NCBI GenBank assembly: GCA_035526665.1
Contig: DATLBY010000074.1
Location: 1 to 38,388, forward strand
Direction of reading: 5' to 3'
DNA: 38,388 bases
From: DATLBY01 sp035526665
GTDB taxonomy: Bacteria; Acidobacteriota; Terriglobia; Bryobacterales; Bryobacteraceae
The notes under the pieces were generated by a model, which was not told where the DNA came from, did no database searches, and saw only the letters and a program-made list of their open reading frames with translations. Within the stretch, counting starts at the first letter, position 1. Each line of letters starts with the position of its first letter. A program made the position numbers and the translations under genes. This document shows positions 26,163-34,895 of the stretch, piece after piece.

Positions 26163-26962
26163 ATCGATTCTTTCCACAACTACACAGCGGCGCGCTGGTC
26201 CAGTTTCCAGTTCGCAAGCGAATGTACGAGCGGAGCATTCGCAACGGGTTACTTGACGGATCAACGGTGAAAAAACTGGATGAGAACGCTAGTGTCACCG
26301 AGTGGGATCTACACTATGCGGGCCTGACGGACGGGGAACGAGCCGGCATCGAGACGCTTTTCACGGAATGCGGCGGGCGGCTCGAAAGCTTTCTATTTCT
26401 GGACCCGACGGATAACCTTTTGCGCTGGAGCGAAGACCTGGAGCAAACAGTCTGGGAGAAGAACCCACTTCTTGCCGCCTCTAATAGTGCCCCCGATCCT
26501 TTTCACGGAACGCGCGGTCTTCGCATTGAAAACCGAGCCACGATTGCGCAAGGCCTTTCCCAGACGCTGAATGTCCCACCGGCACTCGTCTACTCTTTCG
26601 GCGCGATGCTGCGGAGCGACACGAATACGCAGGTCCGGCTGGCGATCTCCTCGGGAGCTATGTCAAGCGTGACCTATGCCGTTGCCGGTGATCGCTGGCA
26701 GCTCGCTGTTGTATCGGAGCGGTTTGCATCCGGTATCGAGCCCGTTCGCTTTTCAATCGAGTTGGACGGAGGTCATGCGATTGAGCTGTACGGTCTCCAA
26801 GCAGACGCACAGCCGACTATCTCCGGCTATAGGAAGACCACGTCGCAAAGCGGGGTGTACCCGATCACCTATTTCAAAGACGACGTCCTGGAGGCCACGG
26901 CCACCGGAATAAATGAGCATGCGCTGGACCTACGACTGACCAGCCGGAGAGGCACATTATGA
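26159..26962 (+). CDS. Distal tail protein-like (second paralogue) with added jelly-roll domain
   Basis: A 267-residue protein. Residues 1-85 repeat the layout of the preceding gene (FPQLHSGALVQFPVRKRM, VTEWDLHYAGLTDGERAGIE, GGRLESFLFLDPTDNL). Residues about 88-235 form a beta domain with HGTRGLRIENRATIAQGLSQ, like carbohydrate-binding modules, and a C-terminal strand YFKDDVLEATATGINEH. Overlaps both neighbours by ATGA junctions, implying fixed stoichiometry. Probably a second baseplate ring whose extra domain touches the cell surface; this is inference. Confidence 0.72.
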   Translation: MNRFFPQLHSGALVQFPVRKRMYERSIRNGLLDGSTVKKLDENASVTEWDLHYAGLTDGERAGIETLFTECGGRLESFLFLDPTDNLLRWSEDLEQTVWEKNPLLAASNSAPDPFHGTRGLRIENRATIAQGLSQTLNVPPALVYSFGAMLRSDTNTQVRLAISSGAMSSVTYAVAGDRWQLAVVSERFASGIEPVRFSIELDGGHAIELYGLQADAQPTISGYRKTTSQSGVYPITYFKDDVLEATATGINEHALDLRLTSRRGTL

Positions 26963-29900
26963 CGAGCATTCACGACATTAAAAAGCGCGAAGTGACGGAT
27001 ACTCCTCTCCTGCTGTTCGAGTGCCGCTTGCGTTCGGGTTCGGTGGAACGCTGGAGCACGCACCATGTGGAAATCGCGGACGTGACTTACCGGGCAAGGG
27101 TTCTGAAGCACAACCTGTTCGATTTGAATGCAGCCTCGGAAGAAGGCGTGGATGGTATTTCGACCATGTCGTTAACGCTGGCGAATGCGGATTCCTATTT
27201 TTCTCAAGTTGAGAGAAGCTCGGGCTGGAAAGGCGCGAAGCTCAATGTCACGTTTTTATTCTTCGATGTTGTTAATGGAGCAGCGGCATCAGAGGCGTCT
27301 GTCGTATTCAAAGGTTTGTGCAACCCACCGGACGAGATTACCGAAACCGGATTACGCCTGACCTTCACCAGCCGCCTTAGCCTGCAGCGGGCGCTGATGC
27401 CGGAGATCCGGATCCAACGCCGCTGCCCGTGGGTATTTCCAGTGACGGCGGAACAGCGAGTTGAGGCGGTGGATGGGGGCGCCAAAGGTAAGTATTCGCA
27501 GTTTTTCCGGTGTGGCTATTCGCCTGAGATAACGGGTGGAGCCGGCACGTTTAACGCCGGTGCACCGTTTGCCAGCTGCGATTACACGCGCCTGCAATGC
27601 GAAGAACGCGGCATGTTCGCTAAGGATGCCCGCAATCAAGACACGGCGCGCTTTGGAGGGCTTGAGTTTGTTCCCTCCAGCATTCTTGTCAAGAGCTACG
27701 GCGATAAGGCTCTTCATGTGAGCAGCGCGCTCGACAACGAGGCAAAATACAATGATTTTGTCCCGATGATTTACGGAACCGGTTGGTACCGGCCCCCCGT
27801 CATTTTTGCGCGGAATGACGGAAATCTTACCCACCTTGAGGTATTGCTAGGTGTGGGCGAAATGAACAGCGTGCTGAAGCTGACCGCGAATGGAGTGGAG
27901 ATTCCCGCCGGCCGCTCCGGAAAGAACATGACGGCCACAGGGTGGTTCAACGTGATCAGCCTGGGAGGACGCACGGGCGGGTTCAATCTCGATTTCAAAT
28001 CCAGTTCCGGACAGCCGTCCGGCGACCCTTACGGAAGCATGGCAGTCGCCTCTGTGGTGGTTCCGAACCGAATCAGCGATGGCACTTCCTTACCCCGGAT
28101 TGAGATTTTGGTGGAAGGCATGAAGCTCCCCATATTTCGGGAAGACGGGACTTCCCCGGGCGAAATCTTCTCAAATAATCCGGCTTGGATCCTGCTCGAC
28201 ATCCTGCGGCGCAGCGGCTGGGAAACGGCTGAGATCGACATGGAAAGCTTCGTGCGCACGGCGGCGTACTGCGATGAGCCTATCGAGACACAGGATCTGT
28301 ATGGGAACACGCGTTCGATACCCCGGTTTCAGTGCAATCTCATCCTGCGAAAACGGCGAAGCGTAGCGGATTTGATTCGCGGAATCCGGAACGGCTCCGG
28401 TCTGTATTTAACGTATGGCGCCGGTGGAAAGCTGGAGTTGCGGGCCGAAAGCTCGATCCTGGTGCAGCAGCCCGTCAAATCCGACGGTTCGAACAGTACT
28501 GAAACATTAGACGGGGGCTGGCCCGCTTACGAGTTTGGTGACGGCGTGTCGGGTTTTTCGGACATTATCCGGCGTGAAAGCGGCGAGCCTGCATTACGTA
28601 TGTGGTCCCGCAGCACGGCTAACGCACCGAACCGGTACACGGTGGAGTTTCAGGACGAATTCAACGAATATCAGCAGGACAGCCTATCGCTGGTGGATTT
28701 CGATGACTCGCTGGTTGTAGGACAGGAGATCAGCGCCAGCTTAAGTGCCCTGGGGCTGCCGAACTTTAACCAGGCGGCGCGGATCATCCGAATTCAATTG
28801 GACAAGGCGATTCGCGGGAACCGGTATGTGGAGTTTGAAACCGGTGTCAGAGCCATTGGACTTAAGCCTGGTGACCTGATTACCCTCACTTATCTGAAGG
28901 AAGGCTTCGACCGGCAATTATTCCGCATCCTACGTATCTCCCCCGGCCTGAATTACCGGACCTCGATGATTACTGCTCAAGTGCATGATGAGTTATGGTA
29001 CTCGGGAGGAGTAAATGGCGAACTTGGACTTATCGGCGGGGGCCGACAACCGCGCTACGAAATAGGCCTCCCGCGGCCTCTGACCGGGGCAGTAATGGAC
29101 GCACACGGCGACACACAGTTCGCGGTTGAGGAGCGGTCCGAAGAAAGCTCTGACGGCAGCGTCCAGATCAAGTTGTCGGCGAGCTTTTCGACCCCGGCGA
29201 AGGTGCAAACCTCAGCGCCGGGCATCCCCCTGCTGAGTCTGGCCCCGAACGTTTCGCCGACGGGCGGATCGCTGCCGGGAGGCGAAAACTTCTATTACGC
29301 GATCACGTCAGTGGATGGAAGCGACAGCGAAAGCCAGACATCGTTCCTGGTGAGGGCGATCACGAATGCGGCATCCAGCAGTAATTCGGTGACCCTGCGG
29401 GAGCTCAGCTTCCCGCCGGGCGCGTCCAGCTTCCATGTTTACCGCGGATCCACGCCAATACAGCTTTTTCGAATCGCGTCTCATGCAGAAATCGCGAGTA
29501 GCTACACGGATTTGGGCGCAAGTTCTATGCTAGTGAGTCCGCCGGACCCGAACTACCATCATGCGAATTTCTATTGGAGGACGGAACTTCAGCCGGAGGC
29601 CGTTGCAGGGATCGCCTCGGCCAACACGATCGGAAATGCCGCGCTACACATGCACCCGGATGATTACCGAGGGCAGATCCTCCGGGTGACAGGCGGGAAG
29701 GGGAGAGGTCAGGAGCGTCTGGTGTCCGGCAATAGCAGCACCACCGTCACGCTGACAACCAATTGGGATGTGCTGCCGGATGCCACCAGCACTTTTGTAA
29801 TCGCGGAATCCGGTTGGCGGTTTGGAGCGCTCACAGAGACCAGCCCTGCCGTTTTCGATGTTCCGAACAGAGAGAATACTACTGTCCATATATCGGGCAG

Positions 29901-30894
29901 GTCAACCAATGTAAACGGGAAAGAGTGCGCCTACGAAATCTCGCCGCTGACGCGCCATACCATTACCGGCGCGGGAACCGGTCCGGTGGATCAGGATGTA
30001 GCCGGCGCGCCCATTTTTGGACTCAGCAGCCCCGGGCAGGGAATTGTAGAGATTGTCGGGGTAGGATTCGATACGCTCGCCAACACACGCACTGTGACGG
30101 CGGCGACGCTCACATTGCACTACGTCGATGAACTATTGAATCCGACGCTGCTATCGCTTGGGACGGCACTCGATAGCGAGACCAGCACGATCCAACTGGC
30201 GACCGCCGGAACTCTGGTGGCCGGCGACCTGATCCAAATCGATCGCGAGGTGTTGGCGGTGACCGAAGTGGTGAGCGATCGCCGCACCTGTACTGTTTCA
30301 AGGGGAACAAGCCAGAGCGGCGCGGTTGCCCACGTGGAAGGAGCCCCTGTATACCGCCTTCAACAGAAGGTGTTTATTCTGCCTTTCCTGAGAGATTTCT
30401 TCGGCAGCCAAGCAAGCGGAAGCTATAGTTTCGGCATTCAGCTGGCTAACGCCAGGATCGCAAGCGCCGAAATGTGGGTGACTAACTCGAGAGGCAACAG
30501 CAGTGTCAGGCCGGTGTGCTTTACCGCTACGCAGGGCGATGGCATCCGGACGCTTTCCGGTGGGCAACTCTCGATGCAGATTGAGGGATATCTGGCAATC
30601 CAAACGGATGCTGTTCCCCCCTTGGTGATGGATGCAACGTATTCCGTCCGGGATGTGTTTGCCACGGTCCGTGATGCGCCGGACCTGGCGCCAATTCAGG
30701 CACGCGTTACCCGAAACGGCCAGCTGTATTGCGATCTCACAATCGCGGCAGGGAACACAACCTCCAATGTGGTAAGTGGATTTGGATTGGAGCCACTTGC
30801 CGCCAACTCACAAATCGGGCTGGATGTTGTATCCATCGGTCAAACGGCCGAAAGCAGTCCAGGCCGTGACCTCACGATCACGGTGAGGTTATGA
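26959..30894 (+). CDS. Fused tail hub protein: gpL-like Fe-S segment, gpJ-like hub, C-terminal beta modules
   Basis: A 1311-residue protein. Residues 1-225 resemble lambda gpL/DUF2163 tail-tip proteins: an N-terminal beta domain, then four cysteines at 156 (RRCPWVF), 185 (FRCGYSP), 207 and 214 (CDYTRLQC), matching the Fe-S ligands of that family. Residues about 240-680 resemble the gpJ hub, with SNNPAWILLDIL (NPAW at 407-410), SFVRTAAYCDEPI and SVADLIRGIRNGSGLY. The remaining about 600 residues are Ig/Fn3-like beta modules (ENFYYAITSVDGSDSES, SSFHVYRGSTPIQLFRI). ATGA overlaps at both ends. It should close the tail tip and bind receptors. No separate gpK-type peptidase is present. Confidence 0.8.
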   Translation: MTSIHDIKKREVTDTPLLLFECRLRSGSVERWSTHHVEIADVTYRARVLKHNLFDLNAASEEGVDGISTMSLTLANADSYFSQVERSSGWKGAKLNVTFLFFDVVNGAAASEASVVFKGLCNPPDEITETGLRLTFTSRLSLQRALMPEIRIQRRCPWVFPVTAEQRVEAVDGGAKGKYSQFFRCGYSPEITGGAGTFNAGAPFASCDYTRLQCEERGMFAKDARNQDTARFGGLEFVPSSILVKSYGDKALHVSSALDNEAKYNDFVPMIYGTGWYRPPVIFARNDGNLTHLEVLLGVGEMNSVLKLTANGVEIPAGRSGKNMTATGWFNVISLGGRTGGFNLDFKSSSGQPSGDPYGSMAVASVVVPNRISDGTSLPRIEILVEGMKLPIFREDGTSPGEIFSNNPAWILLDILRRSGWETAEIDMESFVRTAAYCDEPIETQDLYGNTRSIPRFQCNLILRKRRSVADLIRGIRNGSGLYLTYGAGGKLELRAESSILVQQPVKSDGSNSTETLDGGWPAYEFGDGVSGFSDIIRRESGEPALRMWSRSTANAPNRYTVEFQDEFNEYQQDSLSLVDFDDSLVVGQEISASLSALGLPNFNQAARIIRIQLDKAIRGNRYVEFETGVRAIGLKPGDLITLTYLKEGFDRQLFRILRISPGLNYRTSMITAQVHDELWYSGGVNGELGLIGGGRQPRYEIGLPRPLTGAVMDAHGDTQFAVEERSEESSDGSVQIKLSASFSTPAKVQTSAPGIPLLSLAPNVSPTGGSLPGGENFYYAITSVDGSDSESQTSFLVRAITNAASSSNSVTLRELSFPPGASSFHVYRGSTPIQLFRIASHAEIASSYTDLGASSMLVSPPDPNYHHANFYWRTELQPEAVAGIASANTIGNAALHMHPDDYRGQILRVTGGKGRGQERLVSGNSSTTVTLTTNWDVLPDATSTFVIAESGWRFGALTETSPAVFDVPNRENTTVHISGRSTNVNGKECAYEISPLTRHTITGAGTGPVDQDVAGAPIFGLSSPGQGIVEIVGVGFDTLANTRTVTAATLTLHYVDELLNPTLLSLGTALDSETSTIQLATAGTLVAGDLIQIDREVLAVTEVVSDRRTCTVSRGTSQSGAVAHVEGAPVYRLQQKVFILPFLRDFFGSQASGSYSFGIQLANARIASAEMWVTNSRGNSSVRPVCFTATQGDGIRTLSGGQLSMQIEGYLAIQTDAVPPLVMDATYSVRDVFATVRDAPDLAPIQARVTRNGQLYCDLTIAAGNTTSNVVSGFGLEPLAANSQIGLDVVSIGQTAESSPGRDLTITVRL

Positions 30895-33626
30895 GCGGCA
30901 GTGAAACCCTGCAAAAACTCTCGCCACACCGCGATTTGCAATGCTATTTCGAGCATCCTTCCGCCATCGCCGCAATGAGCGGCGCCACAGCCGGCGGCTT
31001 TACGGTTTCCGGCACTTGGCGCCAGCAATTTGATTGGGCGGTGATCGAGTGGAACCGCGACAATGTGTTCGAGCATCCCACGCTTCGTAGCCTGCCGGAC
31101 GAGGACCTTTCCGGGCTGACGTTGACATACGAGGAGGAGCGAGATAATGCCATTCCGATCGACTCGGACCTTTATCCCACAGTCGACTGGCCGTTCCTCC
31201 GAATCTGGTGGAAATCTGAATCCGGGGAAGTGATTTCCAAGGTCCGTATCCTGGACCACGCGGTGCCGATTGAAGGCAGTTACACGTGTGCTTCCGTTGA
31301 GGTTGAACTGCAAGGAACTGTGACGGGAGGGGATTACATCACGCTCGGCTGGCTCACTGAGCATCACACGCATCAAGCCTATGGAGTGGACACGCTGGAT
31401 ACCGTGCTGGATGCGCTCGTTGACAGCGTTCGGGCATTCTCCCCAAACATGTGGGCAGTAAAGATCGGAACGCGTATTCGCCTGTACTATATAACGCCGG
31501 GCCGCACCATCGAGACTAGTATGACCGGCGCTGATGGGAACCGCATCGGCGTATACTGCTTCACTTCGGGAGCGGGGAACGTCGCCTGGGATCGGCCTTC
31601 AGGGCAACTGGCGGGCGGGACATCGCCGACGAAATGGCGTATCGCGCTGACGTTTGCCACCCTGACTGATAGCAACGGAATAACCATAAATTCAGCGCGT
31701 GTGCGCAAGATGAGATGGACCTACTCCGCCGATTTTCAGAAAGGCGCATTCGCCCGCAGCGAGTTCGCCGTGAGGATTACAAACTGGATCTGCCAGGGGA
31801 GCAATCGTGCGTACCGGGTGGCGGGTCCAGGCAGCAGGCGAATCGAAAGTGATGCGAAGGCCGTTCAGTACGCGGGCCACTGGACCAAGGCCGCGGGAAA
31901 TTTTTCCGCGGCATCCATCCAGTATTCAACTGCGCCTGGCTCTTCCATCACAGTGACTTACATGCATCCGCAGGCGCATGCTCTTTACCTGGGGACGCGG
32001 GGCAGCTTCAACTCGGGAAGTGTTTCCGTGTCCATTGACGGAGGAGCCGCAATCACCGTGGGTCTCTATATCCCGGGCGAGGATGTACTGATGAGGGCGC
32101 CACTGGGGGCACTACCGTCCGGGGAGCACTCGGTGCGTATTATTCACTCGGGTGCAGCCGGGACGTATGCGTACTTTGATTTCCTAGAAATCGCCATGCC
32201 GACGGAAGAGGTCCGCACTGTTTCACCGGACCCGTCGATGACCCTTGCTACCGACTGGGATACCGACCATTCCATCGCACTGGCGCCGGAACGAACCGCC
32301 TGGCTGATCCACTCGCTGGGATTTCATGGCCGCGTGAATCATTATGTGGGCGCACTGTGGTTCTACGAACTCGCGGTGACCGGTCATCATTACGCATCCG
32401 TGGAACTCACATTTACCGGTGTGCCCGCGCCGAGCAGCATATCCGAGATCACGATCACCAGGTCGGGCGCCCAGACAGTTCTGCAGCATTTGAACCTCTT
32501 CGGGGACACGGCTGAATCCGTGGCAAAGGCGTTTGAACTGGAATTAAACCGGGGATATACGGCGGTCCGGGCGGAGGCGAATGCGAACGTTCTTATCGTG
32601 TACTCCCGCTCGATGGGGGCTGATGGAAATGAACTTGGAATCTCTGCGAGCCCGAATACCGGCACTTTTCAGATCGTTTGCTCTGCCAGTACCCTTACAG
32701 GTGGAACGGATGGCGAGTGGCATACCGACCTGACGTCCATGCCGCGCTTGAATCGCGCAGTCCGTGATTGGTGCCGGAGTTTTTATTTCGCGATTGCCAA
32801 TTATGGACTCGACGTAGTGGCCGCCTTCAGTACGGAACTTCAGCATGGCGACACCTCACTGGAGGCGGGCATCGCCCAGCGGTACCCCAGCGGAAATCCG
32901 GTTACTCTAAACACTCCAGCGCTGCAAACAAATTTTTCTCCGGTAAGCCGGGCGTTCTGGCAGCAGGTCTATCTGGATATGGCGCAAATCATGGCTGCCG
33001 CGGGCCACCGGCCTTACCTGCAGTTCGGCGAGGTGCAGTGGTGGTACTTTCCTTACGACAATTCCGGGCTGCCGTTCTACGACGAATACACGAAGGAACA
33101 ATTCCAGAGCCGTTATGGTGTGCCAATGCGAGTGATCGCCGATGGGACGGCATCGCCCGCTCTATTTCCGGAGGAGGCCGAATTCCTGCCCACGTTAATC
33201 GGCGAGTTCACGCAGGCCATTATGGCTTTTGTTCGCCAGACGAACCCCGATTGCCGATTCGAGGTGCTGTATCCGACCGACGTGAATGACACGGCCTTCA
33301 ACCGTGCTATCAATTTTCCGGCCGCGCACTGGACCCCGGCAACGCTGGATTGTCTTAAGACCGAAAGCTTCACTTACACTTACTCGAGAAATCTCGATTC
33401 CTGTTTGTCTTCCATACTGTTCAGCCGGGTAAAAGGATTCCCGAATAGCAAGCGCAGCCACCTGATCGGTATTGGTGACCCGATCGCTCCGTGGGTGAAA
33501 GAAGCGAGCCTGGCGCGGGCCGAGGGAGCCGAATCCGTGGTGCTTTTCGCGCTCGATCAGTTTTGCCTGATTGGATTTGACACGCCGGTGGAGAGACTAG
33601 CGCGGAGAAGCGTCTACCAGGCATAG
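30891..33626 (+). CDS. Tail tip protein with internal repeats and C-terminal TIM-barrel, glycosidase-like
   Basis: A 911-residue protein, the last of the module. Residues about 130-255 and 498-615 are related repeats (CASVEVELQGT and YASVELTFTGV; MTGADGNRIGV and MGADGNELGI). Between them, about 305-445, is a jelly-roll like a carbohydrate-binding domain. Residues about 620-905 look like a TIM barrel: FYFAIANYGLDVVAAFSTEL, RPYLQFGEVQWWYF with Glu714 where family 42-type glycosidases carry a catalytic acid, and ESFTYTYSRN. RcGTA and its relatives also carry a TIM-barrel in their tip protein. Likely role is binding or trimming surface polysaccharide; activity is unproven. Confidence 0.72.
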   Translation: MSGSETLQKLSPHRDLQCYFEHPSAIAAMSGATAGGFTVSGTWRQQFDWAVIEWNRDNVFEHPTLRSLPDEDLSGLTLTYEEERDNAIPIDSDLYPTVDWPFLRIWWKSESGEVISKVRILDHAVPIEGSYTCASVEVELQGTVTGGDYITLGWLTEHHTHQAYGVDTLDTVLDALVDSVRAFSPNMWAVKIGTRIRLYYITPGRTIETSMTGADGNRIGVYCFTSGAGNVAWDRPSGQLAGGTSPTKWRIALTFATLTDSNGITINSARVRKMRWTYSADFQKGAFARSEFAVRITNWICQGSNRAYRVAGPGSRRIESDAKAVQYAGHWTKAAGNFSAASIQYSTAPGSSITVTYMHPQAHALYLGTRGSFNSGSVSVSIDGGAAITVGLYIPGEDVLMRAPLGALPSGEHSVRIIHSGAAGTYAYFDFLEIAMPTEEVRTVSPDPSMTLATDWDTDHSIALAPERTAWLIHSLGFHGRVNHYVGALWFYELAVTGHHYASVELTFTGVPAPSSISEITITRSGAQTVLQHLNLFGDTAESVAKAFELELNRGYTAVRAEANANVLIVYSRSMGADGNELGISASPNTGTFQIVCSASTLTGGTDGEWHTDLTSMPRLNRAVRDWCRSFYFAIANYGLDVVAAFSTELQHGDTSLEAGIAQRYPSGNPVTLNTPALQTNFSPVSRAFWQQVYLDMAQIMAAAGHRPYLQFGEVQWWYFPYDNSGLPFYDEYTKEQFQSRYGVPMRVIADGTASPALFPEEAEFLPTLIGEFTQAIMAFVRQTNPDCRFEVLYPTDVNDTAFNRAINFPAAHWTPATLDCLKTESFTYTYSRNLDSCLSSILFSRVKGFPNSKRSHLIGIGDPIAPWVKEASLARAEGAESVVLFALDQFCLIGFDTPVERLARRSVYQA

Positions 33627-33665
33627 CTTCGCCGCGAAACGCGCGCTATAGTTGTCACTTGCATC

Positions 33666-34895
33666 GTGATCCTAGTCCAAAACGTCTCCAAGCTCTACAA
33701 GCTGTATAACCGGCCTTCCGACCGCCTGCTGGAACTATTACCTTTCCGAAAAACCAGGCTTCACTCCGATTTCTGGGCTCTCAAACATATCAGCTTTTCC
33801 GTTGAGCCGGGCGAGATTCTCGGCCTGGTGGGGCCGAACGGGTCGGGGAAAAGTACTTTGCTTCAAGTCGTCGCCGGCATCGTACGGCCGACCTCGGGAC
33901 GCGTTTCGATAGAGGGCCGAGTCGCGGCGCTGCTGGAGCTCGGCGCCGGCTTCAATCCCGAGTTTACCGGCCGGGAGAATGTTTACCTGAATAGCGAGAT
34001 TATGGGCTTGCCCCGCCGGCAGGCCGAAAAGATTTTTCCCCAGGTGGAGGCATTTGCCGAAATCGGGGATTTCATCGACCGGCCGGTGAAGGAGTACTCC
34101 AGCGGGATGTATGTGCGGCTGGCGTTTGCAACTGCCATTCATGTGGAACCGGATATTCTGATTGTGGACGAAGCGCTGGCCGTCGGCGACGCCATCTTCG
34201 CGAACCGGTGCTTGCAGAAGCTGGAGGAATTGAAAGATCGCAAGGTTACGATCCTGTTTGTATCGCACGATCTCGGACTTGTGAAGCGGCTCTGCCACCG
34301 CGCCATCCTAATGTACCGCGGCGAAGCTCTGCTGCAAGGCCGCCCGGCGGATGTGGTCAACAGGTACGTCGGCTTAGTTCATGAACGGGGGCTTGGCGCC
34401 GATCGTCCGCCCGCACTCAGCGGTAACTACCGTCATGGAGACGGCACAAGCCGGATCGATGCCATCGAAATTCTCAATGAAGACGGGCAGATCACACAAT
34501 CGGTTCGCAGCGGCGAAAGAGTGAGTGTCCGGGTGCACGCGTCATTTCTCAGGCGATCGCCGCATCCTATTGTTGGAGTGCTTATTCGAAATCGCCTGGG
34601 GATTGAAATTTACGGCACTAATACGCGGCTGGAACAGATCGATGTCGGAGAAGTGGAAGCAGGGGAATCGATTGAGGTTACTTTTTCCTTTCCCTGTCTT
34701 CTGACACGTCAGGACTACACGCTTACGGTGGCGACTCAGAATGCCGACGGTTCCAGTCAGGATTGGCGGGACGATGCCCTGCAGTTTACAGTAGTGGATG
34801 ATAAAGATACGGCCGGCTTTGCCAACTTCAAGACCGAAGTAACCTGGAGCGCGGGCCGTACTTCCGATATTTCTGGCCGCACCGAATGCCGGTAA
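33666..34895 (+). CDS. Wzt-type ABC transporter ATPase for polysaccharide export
   Basis: A 409-residue ATPase. The nucleotide-binding domain has GPNGSGKS (56-63), a Q-loop region with ELGAGFNPEFTGRENVY, signature YSSGM (144-148), Walker B ILIVDEA (164-170) and switch His201. This pattern (TGRENVYLN, VKEYSSGMYVRLAFA) is specific for the Wzt/TagH/RfbE export branch. Residues about 260-400 are a beta-rich Wzt C-terminal domain, which in O-antigen systems recognises the chain end. No Wzm permease gene is adjacent, so the partner lies elsewhere. The start is GTG 33666, only 40 bases after the phage module. It overlaps the next gene by ten bases. Confidence 0.92.
   Translation: MILVQNVSKLYKLYNRPSDRLLELLPFRKTRLHSDFWALKHISFSVEPGEILGLVGPNGSGKSTLLQVVAGIVRPTSGRVSIEGRVAALLELGAGFNPEFTGRENVYLNSEIMGLPRRQAEKIFPQVEAFAEIGDFIDRPVKEYSSGMYVRLAFATAIHVEPDILIVDEALAVGDAIFANRCLQKLEELKDRKVTILFVSHDLGLVKRLCHRAILMYRGEALLQGRPADVVNRYVGLVHERGLGADRPPALSGNYRHGDGTSRIDAIEILNEDGQITQSVRSGERVSVRVHASFLRRSPHPIVGVLIRNRLGIEIYGTNTRLEQIDVGEVEAGESIEVTFSFPCLLTRQDYTLTVATQNADGSSQDWRDDALQFTVVDDKDTAGFANFKTEVTWSAGRTSDISGRTECR

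Larger units (their letters stand above)
17097..33626 (+). mobile_element. GTA-like or defective siphophage particle module
   Basis: Fifteen consecutive same-strand genes encode packaging, head, neck, tail and tip proteins in canonical siphophage order, with gaps of a few bases and several ATGA or TAATG overlaps. There is no integrase, excisionase, repressor, replication gene, holin, endolysin or host-nuclease gene. Chromosomal genes lie 370 bases to the left and 40 bases to the right. Size and gene order resemble the Rhodobacter gene transfer agent cluster (about 15 kb), including a very short tape measure. By inspection base composition and codon use look similar to the flanks, consistent with long residence. 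A decayed prophage missing its early region is the alternative. Confidence 0.8.

Noticed and set aside
16727..33665. Direct repeats flanking the phage module
   Set aside because: None was found by eye between the left intergenic region and the 40-base right gap; a computed search could still find short ones.
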